Part shown: positions 58,399 to 64,000 of the stretch, piece by piece
Layout: every line of letters begins with the position of its first letter
How positions within the stretch are numbered: the first letter of the stretch is position 1
Source of the DNA: Aurantiochytrium sp. KH105
Lineage: Eukaryota > Sar > Bigyra > Thraustochytrida > Thraustochytriidae
NCBI GenBank assembly: GCA_003116975.1
Contig: BGKB01000181.1
Location: forward strand, 62,001 to 126,000
Reading direction: 5' to 3'
DNA: 64,000 bases
Notes under the pieces: model-generated
Databases searched by the model: none
Told to the model about the DNA's origin: nothing
The model's input: the letters and a program-made list of their open reading frames with translations, nothing else
Translations under genes and position numbers: made by a program

Positions 58399-59772
58399 TC
58401 ATTCGGAGTGTTCACGCGGGCCATAGTCATAGGCGCCGATGGCGTCGAGTAGCTTGCGAAATTCATAGCTTTCTTTGAAACGCACAAAGGTGTCGCCACT
58501 GATGAGGTCAAAAATTTCGTCTTGCGCAGCGTCGAACATGTCAAAACTGTACTCAGCGTGCTTCATACGTGAGCGTAGCTCCTCGAAGACCGCAGAGCCG
58601 AGGTTGATTTGCGTAGACGCCGACTCGACAACGTATTTGTAGTAAATAAGGTCAGCTTCTTGCAACATGATGTCACGCTTGCGAGCCTTGACGTCTTCAG
58701 GGTCGAGACCGACCGCGACAGCGACAGACTTGCGGATTCGTGTGTCGATAGACTTGAAGCGCTCGATGGCAAGCCAAAATTCCAGATTTTCCGTGGCGAA
58801 TTCCTTAGCGGCATAGCTGGTGAGGAACTGGCGCGCCATCTTGACATTGAGCACGTCCTCAAGAGATACATCACGGCCTAGCACGCGAAGAGAGATTTCG
58901 GCGAGGACAGCGGGCTCGCCTGCGAGTAAATTGCGAAATTCCTCTCGTGAGCATTCGAGCGTGTGGACATCTCCTTCCTCAGAGACACGAACAGTAGCAG
59001 AGTGCGGCTGCGAGGTTACGAGAGAAACTTCGCCAAAGAACTCCCCGCTGCCAATGGTGCGCACCAATTTGCGACCCACGAAAACTTGAGCTTCCCCCTC
59101 GACGACGATGAAAAACCGGCGAGGGGTGTCCTCCCCTCGCTCGAGAATAACTTCGGTTTTGCGGTGCACACTGGGTCGAAGGATCTCTTGCAGGAGATGT
59201 TGTTTGAGCTGGCTCATCTGCTTGAAGATGCTGATTTGCGTCACTGCTTTTCGTGCGGAAAGAAGCTCTTGACCCATCGTCTCAAATATGCGAAAAACGT
59301 TGGGCGCCACCTTTTTCATGGCCATGGCATCGACGCGATTGAAGGAGAACACGAGGGTCTCTTTGGTTGTGGCCGATGTGGTGCTGTGCACGTGGTTCTT
59401 TTCTAGAATGATGACCTCGTTGAGCACGGCGCCGGCATTGAGCACACTCAGCTCGATAGCAAGTCCCCACTGGTTCTTGGCGGTGACGACAATTTCTCCT
59501 TCAACGATGATGTGGACTCGTGTCGCTGGTGTCCCTTCCTTGCCAATGATCGTGTGCGGCGCGTAGAGGTCGATCTGGACGAGTTCGGCAACCTTGCGCA
59601 GCTCGTTATCGCCTACCATCTTCAAGTACGGGAGGGAGCGAAGGCCGCGGGCAGTGCGCTCGGCGAACCTGTCGTGCGACGGGTCTGTGCTTTTGGCCAT
59701 GGCCACAACAGTATTCACGCGTGCCTCTGTCGCGAGGAGCTCCTCGGACTCGGTGGATTGCGTGCAGCCCAT
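58399..59772 (-). CDS. Lipidation-signal CNB-CNB-RGS protein
   Basis: A 457-residue protein. The N-terminus MGCTQST fits the N-myristoylation signal (Gly2, Ser6) with adjacent Cys3 for palmitoylation, so plasma-membrane attachment is expected. Two cyclic-nucleotide-binding-type beta-barrels follow: CNB-A about 55-165 (TPATRVHIIVEGEIVV, then LNEVIILEKNHVHST) and CNB-B about 175-290 (RRFFIVVEGEAQVFVG, then FFGEVSLVTSQPHSATVRV). The phosphate-binding Arg of the PRAA element is His in CNB-B (PHSA), and CNB-A lacks the Gly-Glu and Arg, so cNMP binding is doubtful. Residues about 305-445 form an RGS domain (MARQFLTSYAAKEFATENL, EFWLAIERFKS, DTFVRFKESYEFRKLLDAI), which accelerates G-alpha GTP hydrolysis. 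Linking a regulatory CNB pair to RGS suggests control of heterotrimeric G signalling. Confidence 0.9.
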   Translation of the reverse strand: MGCTQSTESEELLATEARVNTVVAMAKSTDPSHDRFAERTARGLRSLPYLKMVGDNELRKVAELVQIDLYAPHTIIGKEGTPATRVHIIVEGEIVVTAKNQWGLAIELSVLNAGAVLNEVIILEKNHVHSTTSATTKETLVFSFNRVDAMAMKKVAPNVFRIFETMGQELLSARKAVTQISIFKQMSQLKQHLLQEILRPSVHRKTEVILERGEDTPRRFFIVVEGEAQVFVGRKLVRTIGSGEFFGEVSLVTSQPHSATVRVSEEGDVHTLECSREEFRNLLAGEPAVLAEISLRVLGRDVSLEDVLNVKMARQFLTSYAAKEFATENLEFWLAIERFKSIDTRIRKSVAVAVGLDPEDVKARKRDIMLQEADLIYYKYVVESASTQINLGSAVFEELRSRMKHAEYSFDMFDAAQDEIFDLISGDTFVRFKESYEFRKLLDAIGAYDYGPREHSE

Positions 59773-60723
59773 TTTTGCTGCGCGTTGCCCAAGTACTTTT
59801 GCTTTGCTTTGCTTTGTTTTGCACTGGGTCTTGGTTTTTCTCTATCCCTCTCTCTTCACGCTCTCGCCTCGCCTCGTTTCGCCTCGGCTTGCGCGGCTCG
59901 CTCCCTTTACGAGTCTGCGAGAACGTAATCGATGGTGCCGCCTCGCCGAGCCACCTCGCTTTCCCTTGCCTTGCCCTACCTTGCCCTACCTTGCATTGCT
60001 TATAGTTAGTACACCTGCGAGAGTGACGGAGTGTCTCCGCATCTTCTCGCAGCGGCAGGTTCCTGCGGGTCCGCGTCCACGACTTCCTCGCGCCACGACA
60101 TCGTGAAAGGCCGCGACCAACCACTGCACGATAGCCTCAAGCGCGCAGCAGCCCGCGCGTGCAGAACCTCACTCGTTTGCTGGTGCGCTTTCCCCGCAGT
60201 TGCACCGCACCTCGTGCGCCGAGATTCGAAGCTTGGCCACTTTCGCCCCTCCGTGCCTGGGCAGTCGCGAGTCGCCATTGTTTGATGGAATCTTGCGCGT
60301 GTAGTGGTGGGGAAGGGGGGCGGAGTGGGGAGAGGAGGAATTGATTGGGTGGACAAGGGGAAATGCAGAGGGCGCAGAGGAGCATTGGAAGCCATTGATT
60401 TATCTTCGAACAAGCGCACAGTCGAAAGCAGAATGTCGGCCAGCTGCGTAAAGATCATCGGCGCTCAGCCAGATGCTCAATGCCAAGGACAAGGATCTTC
60501 ACTCACAGGAAGAAGAATGAAAGAGTCCAGCGCAGGATATGTTCGTCAAAGCACGCTGCTGCTGCTCGTAGAAACTGGCGGTGAGGAACCTATAAACGTT
60601 CGATATATTGCATCTCGGATCGTAGCTCTTTGCAGAGAGGGAGTAAAATGGAATACAGTCAATCAGTCAGTCAATCAAACATGCAATCAGGCATCGGCGG
60701 CTAAAGATGATAAGTTGACGTTT
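59773..60723. other. Intergenic region with pyrimidine and CTACC repeats
   Basis: A 951-bp region between two minus-strand genes. It includes TTTGC repeats (59794-59822), CCTTGCCCTA repeats (about 59965-59993) and GGGG-rich sequence near 60308-60335. No gene is supported. Confidence 0.5.
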
Positions 60724-61386
60724 TCACCTTCGCCTCGATGAAGGCGGCACACGCGCTGGCACGGTGCCGCGAACGCGAGCGAGCCGTTTGGCAAGAGCCT
60801 CATTTTCGCGATCAATCGATTTTTGCTGTCGGCGGCTGTTAATCTGAGCAGAGCCGGCACGGGGAGCAGATTTCTGTGCAGCAGCTGTCCGCGCCCCAGG
60901 CGACGATCCTTGCCGCCGATTGCTGATGGATGCCAACTTTTTCACAAGCTGCATATTCTCGCGCTCGATGCGCTTCCGTTCGAGAATGTCAAAAGTAAAG
61001 TCGCGCGTCTCGGGCCGACGTTGTGAAGGAGCTCCTGATGCTTGAGCTTGACCTTGGTGCTGGCTTCGCGGGCGCTGCCTTACGTCAAGACGACCTTTGG
61101 ATCGAGATACTGGAATCTTCTTGATGTCCTTTGTAGACGTCGAAGCCGTCTTGGGTTTCTTTTGCTCAGATGCGCTCACACGCATCTGTCGCATCATTGC
61201 CTCGGCAAGCTCTGCCGCTTCGCGTTCTTCCTCATCATCGTCATCAGCCTCGCTTCCGTGCGTTTTGTTTTCTGGTTTGATGCGCCGTATGGATGAAGCA
61301 TCCGCTGCGCCCAAGGGAGACGCAGCTTGAGCTCGCGTGCCAGTCGAGACCTCGTTCATGCTGACCTTCTCTCCTTCCCGTTTCAC
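60724..61386 (-). CDS. CFAP97/hemingway-like coiled-coil protein
   Basis: A 220-residue basic protein. Two copies of an IxREN-x-x-L pattern are separated by a basic spacer: KRIERENMQLVKKLASISNR (about 137-156) and QKSIDRENEALAKRLARV (about 188-205). This is the KIAA1430/CFAP97 (Drosophila hemingway) signature, where repeated REN/EN-L-L heptads precede basic residues. CFAP97-type proteins function in cilium assembly and motility. The N-terminal 120 residues are acidic then Gln/Ser/Arg-rich and unaligned. It supports, with the AK9-like gene, a flagellated stage. An alternative start at Met10 is possible. Confidence 0.6.
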   Translation of the reverse strand: MKREGEKVSMNEVSTGTRAQAASPLGAADASSIRRIKPENKTHGSEADDDDEEEREAAELAEAMMRQMRVSASEQKKPKTASTSTKDIKKIPVSRSKGRLDVRQRPRSQHQGQAQASGAPSQRRPETRDFTFDILERKRIERENMQLVKKLASISNRRQGSSPGARTAAAQKSAPRAGSAQINSRRQQKSIDRENEALAKRLARVRGTVPARVPPSSRRR

Positions 61387-62267
61387 CCCAAAGATGATGT
61401 GTCTTGTGCCGTGTCTCGTGCAATACCAAAGCTTTTGCCGATCTTAAAGGGCGCCGCCCGCTGCCGATGTGGCTCGGCGCAAGCGCAAGTCTCTCGTTGA
61501 GTGCTTGGCCTCCGAGTCTGCTGACGTCCTAGCGAATGTCTGTGCGCGAGATCGGTAATGCCTCTCCAAGATAGCTAGCTAGCTCTGCACATTTACGGAT
61601 TTCAACCAATTTCAAGCGTCTCTTGGCTCCAACTTCGGAGTTCAAGCCAGCCAGCCTGAGGCCGCACCAAGCAACGAACGGCTCCCGCCTTGCTATACAC
61701 TAAAAATAAAAGAAAAGAGGTGTGTACGTGCGGGTGAATGCCGGACTAGGCCCCAGAATGGGGCCAAATTATGTGCAGCCGCGGAAAGGAGAGAAAAGGG
61801 AAAAGAAGGGGAAAGGATCGGGTAGTTCTACGCGACTGATGAATCCCCCCTCTAGGCAATTTTTGACTTCAAAACTTTTTACCTTTTTTTGAAGTTTTGC
61901 TATGATTACTATGGAGGGCCATCAAAATTTCGAAATATTGTGCTCAGTAGAACAACATAGCACGAAATTAGGGACACATACAATGTGTCTTTCTAGTGGA
62001 CCTCACAGCTGGCCTGCATTTTCTCCCACAGACCTTACGAGGGTGCTCCAGTGGCACTCCTCTCAATTTCGTGTTACGCATGGGCAAAACTCCATGCGCA
62101 ACATCCTCACATCTTAAGGTTTACCTCACAGCTTCCACTGGCAGAGAGGCCTTCTTCGTCCTTGGCGGTTGACCTTGGCTGGGGCGTGGCAGCAGCGGCA
62201 GTAGACAGGAAAAAACCAATCGCTGCAAGGAGACAGACATCACACGCCCCAAGCACGCATCTACGTA

Positions 62268-62679
62268 TGGTGGGCGCGCAATCAGCGCGCCCCGCAAGGG
62301 GGCCGCGCGCAGCCTCTGAAGACGAAGAAGGCGAAGAGCCGGCTTCCGACACGTGAGACAGCTCACCACGTGATGGGGATGACGACGGCGATAACGATAG
62401 CGACAGCGAGGCTGACGTGCAAGAAGATGAAGTCACCTCCACGGGCAAGCGGCGCACAGTCAAGCTTCGCGACACAGAGAAGAATCGAGTGTCTGCTCTT
62501 TGCAAGGAAGTGTCGAGAATCAGCATGAAAGATGCTCAAGCAGCCTATGTTTCTTTCAATTTTCGAGCGTGGATCTTCGAGCACCCGAGGCGGCTTTATC
62601 TGACTTGTGAGGAAGTATCCGCTCGCCCTTGCGCGATTTGGTGGTCATCCAAATTATTGAGTGAAGACCGCCATGCTGG
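62268..62679 (+). pseudogene. Broken acidic ORF fragment
   Basis: One frame reads GPRAASEDEEGEEPASD-T, stop (TGA at 62354-62356), then DGDDDGDNDSDSEADVQEDE, then a basic helical part (KRRTVKLRDTEKNRVSALCK), continuing to the N at 62680. The matching acidic character on both sides of the stop suggests one disrupted coding region rather than two genes. No domain is recognised. It could also be a partial gene created by the assembly break, or a chance frame. Confidence 0.3.
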
Positions 62680-62749
62680 NCCGTACTCTTGCAGGGTGTG
62701 CACCCGTACGGGGTGCGCGGGGGGGGGGGGGTGGGGGGGGGGGGGGGGG
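62680..62749. other. Ambiguous base and poly-G tract
   Basis: A single N at 62680, a near-palindromic GCACCCGTACGGGGTGC at about 62699-62715, and G-run 62719-62749 broken by one T. Likely low-quality sequence. Confidence 0.85.
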
Positions 62750-62877
62750 TGCGCGAGAAGAGTGGCAAAGTATGGTATAGTCGCATGCCGCCCAAAACTA
62801 CAAGGTCTTTGCACCTGGCAGGCACTGGCTGGTCGGCATTCCTTTGTCACAGCCCGGGTCGGCGGAAAAGCAGAACC

Positions 62878-63822
62878 ATGTCTGCGTTGGCATCGTCACC
62901 GGTGCCTCAAGGGGAGTCCGCGGGACCTGCGGAGGGCTCGAGTGCAAGCTCGCGACGACGCGCCTTCTTGGGCGATGCAGAGGCAAGGGCCACGGTGACG
63001 GTGGTCGAGGGCGTGTTTAGCAGTGAAGAGGCTGCGCGCGTCCGCGAGGCCGCCCGGCGTGCTGTGAAAAGAAACGGAGGCTGGGCCACCGACAGACATC
63101 GCGACTTCGCCACGACAGATTTGCCGCTCTACGAACTCTCGCCGCGGGCCTTTGCGTTTGTGCGGCGCACGTTGCGAAAGCGACTGCTCTCTTGGTGCGC
63201 ACAACGCTTCGGGCTCGACGCAGCTGATCTCTTTTTCAAAGATCTCTTTGTGGTTTCATACAATGCTGACGTGGCAGGCGGTCAACGAGAGTTGGCCTTG
63301 CACCGCGACGGCTCGCTTCTTTCCTTTAACGTGCTGTTGACGCCAGAAACATCCTTTGAGGGCGGAGGTACCTCGTTTCCGGCGCTTGGCACGGTTCGCA
63401 TTCGTCAAGGCGATGCTGTTGTTCACGACGGCAAGGTTCTTCATGCAGGCGCTCCCGTGACTCGGGGCGAGCGCGTGATTCTAGTTGCGTTTGTGGACAC
63501 CGTTATTGACGAGACGCCATCCATGGGCGATTCTCCGGAGGCGCGCGCGCGCCGTGACGCGCAAGAGTTTCGTGCAGTTCACGAGCGTCTGCGCAAGGCC
63601 TTTGCAAAGGTGGACGATGCTGTCGAAGATGCAATGTACCTTTTGCATTCGATGACTGTGGAGTCGGATGCAGACTCAGAGGACGCGGGTGACGAGGATC
63701 CCGTCGGCGATCTCCAAAGTACAGATGCGGATGGAGAGTCCGGACGTTGCGCCCCCGACGCCGTCGACAAGAATGGCAGCGTGCAAGCCACTGTCTTGCA
63801 GCGAGCTTCGCTTGCGGAATGA
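62878..63822 (+). CDS. Prolyl-4-hydroxylase-like 2OG-Fe(II) dioxygenase
   Basis: A 314-residue protein from the ATG at 62878. The upstream in-frame sequence crosses the poly-G tract and is excluded. The jelly-roll core (about 45-210) has the iron-binding HxD in LALHRDGSLLSFNVLLTP (His141, Asp143), FEGGGTSFPALGTVRIRQGD, the distal His in VVHDGKVLHAGAPVTRG (about His188), and the 2-oxoglutarate-binding Arg in the following RGERVIL. The order matches P4Hc-type dioxygenases. FFKDLFVVSYN before the HxD resembles the Y-x-x-G-Q element. No signal peptide is seen, so it may be cytosolic; the substrate is unknown. The C-terminal 100 residues are acidic, Asp/Ser-rich. Confidence 0.88.
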   Translation: MSALASSPVPQGESAGPAEGSSASSRRRAFLGDAEARATVTVVEGVFSSEEAARVREAARRAVKRNGGWATDRHRDFATTDLPLYELSPRAFAFVRRTLRKRLLSWCAQRFGLDAADLFFKDLFVVSYNADVAGGQRELALHRDGSLLSFNVLLTPETSFEGGGTSFPALGTVRIRQGDAVVHDGKVLHAGAPVTRGERVILVAFVDTVIDETPSMGDSPEARARRDAQEFRAVHERLRKAFAKVDDAVEDAMYLLHSMTVESDADSEDAGDEDPVGDLQSTDADGESGRCAPDAVDKNGSVQATVLQRASLAE

Positions 63823-64000
63823 ATGCATAAATTTTTGAACCAATGTAGTATTGCCCTTAAAGAGAATAAGGTCTGTCCTGGCCCGATGCTGGGTTCGTCA
63901 CCCACGCTGAAATTATTATGATGCATTTCCTCAGAACGTGGAACTCGCAGAGTGACAAAATCGACGTGAAGATGGGACGAAAGGTGAATTTATGTTTGAC
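63823..64000. other. 3' flank to window end
   Basis: 178 bp after the dioxygenase stop; no gene is visible. Confidence 0.6.

Larger units (their letters stand above)
61387..62877. other. Irregular 1.5-kb region with N, poly-G and broken ORF
   Basis: Upstream of 61860 the sequence resembles ordinary intergenic DNA (CTAGCTAG at 61575-61582; A-rich tract 61703-61718). From about 61860 it becomes T/A-rich, then an acidic frame with an internal TGA runs to an ambiguous base (N) at 62680. A hairpin-capable sequence at 62699-62715 and a G run at 62719-62749 follow. The N and the homopolymer suggest an assembly or read problem. The 3' part near 62790-62877 is the probable promoter and 5' UTR of the dioxygenase gene. 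Confidence 0.6.

Noticed and set aside
62354-62356. In-frame TGA as a second selenocysteine codon
   Set aside because: The context is acidic low complexity with no neighbouring Cys or redox fold and no SECIS-like hairpin noticed; a disrupted frame is simpler.
1-64000. tRNA, rRNA, CRISPR arrays or bacterial operons
   Set aside because: No box A/B-like pairs in the intergenic gaps, no rRNA-like blocks, no spaced identical repeats with unique spacers; the genes are eukaryotic.

Overview
The window is nuclear DNA of a microbial eukaryote. It is gene-dense, with intermediate to high GC content. About 24 protein genes are supported, nearly all as single uninterrupted open frames (the longest 1801 and 1548 codons), on both strands and often as divergent pairs. 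The content is eukaryotic: Rag GTPase, selenoprotein T, SEN54, RBM25 and U2SURP splicing factors, a TALE homeodomain protein, TBC GAP, ABCG transporter, complex I NDUFB3 and probable ciliary proteins. Very few introns, compact spacing, cilium-related genes and a CBM20-carrying trehalose-phosphate-synthase-like protein fit a stramenopile such as a thraustochytrid (Labyrinthulomycetes). That placement is inference, not proof.

Layout. 1-4493: 5'-truncated membrane protein with duplicated DUF2254-like halves. 4868-7608: RagA-type GTPase divergent from a selenoprotein T gene with an in-frame TGA (Sec) and a downstream SECIS-like hairpin. 8337-15237: PH-domain protein divergent from a giant AK9-like adenylate kinase protein. 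15569-23936: Tudor-like/ankyrin protein divergent from SEN54, then RBM25-like and TALE homeodomain genes. 25738-27498: TBC Rab-GAP. 27860-31343: a polyglutamine ORF and a 3.1-kb low-complexity gap. 31344-38105: a PNPOx/FNR fusion flavoprotein facing a CBM20-GT20-HAD trehalose-type protein with eroded catalytic motifs. 39595-47205: NDUFB3, an unrecognised multi-pass protein and an ABCG half-transporter. 48056-55797: an HNH-like protein divergent from a propeller/LamG-like protein, a two-TM protein, and U2SURP. 55988-61386: a polytopic membrane protein, a lipidation-signal/CNB-CNB/RGS protein and a CFAP97-like protein, all on the minus strand. 61387-62877: a problematic stretch with an N, a poly-G tract and a broken acidic ORF. 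62878-63822: a 2-oxoglutarate dioxygenase.

Themes. RNA processing is well represented (SEN54, RBM25, U2SURP), as are nutrient and membrane signalling (RagA, TPS-like protein, TBC, PH, CNB-RGS) and probable cilium proteins (AK9-like, CFAP97-like). The strongest observations are the Sec-encoding SELENOT gene, a roughly 18-bp promoter element shared by two divergent promoters with about 20-bp periodicity, the apparently catalytically dead TPS/TPP fusion, and the CNB-CNB-RGS architecture.
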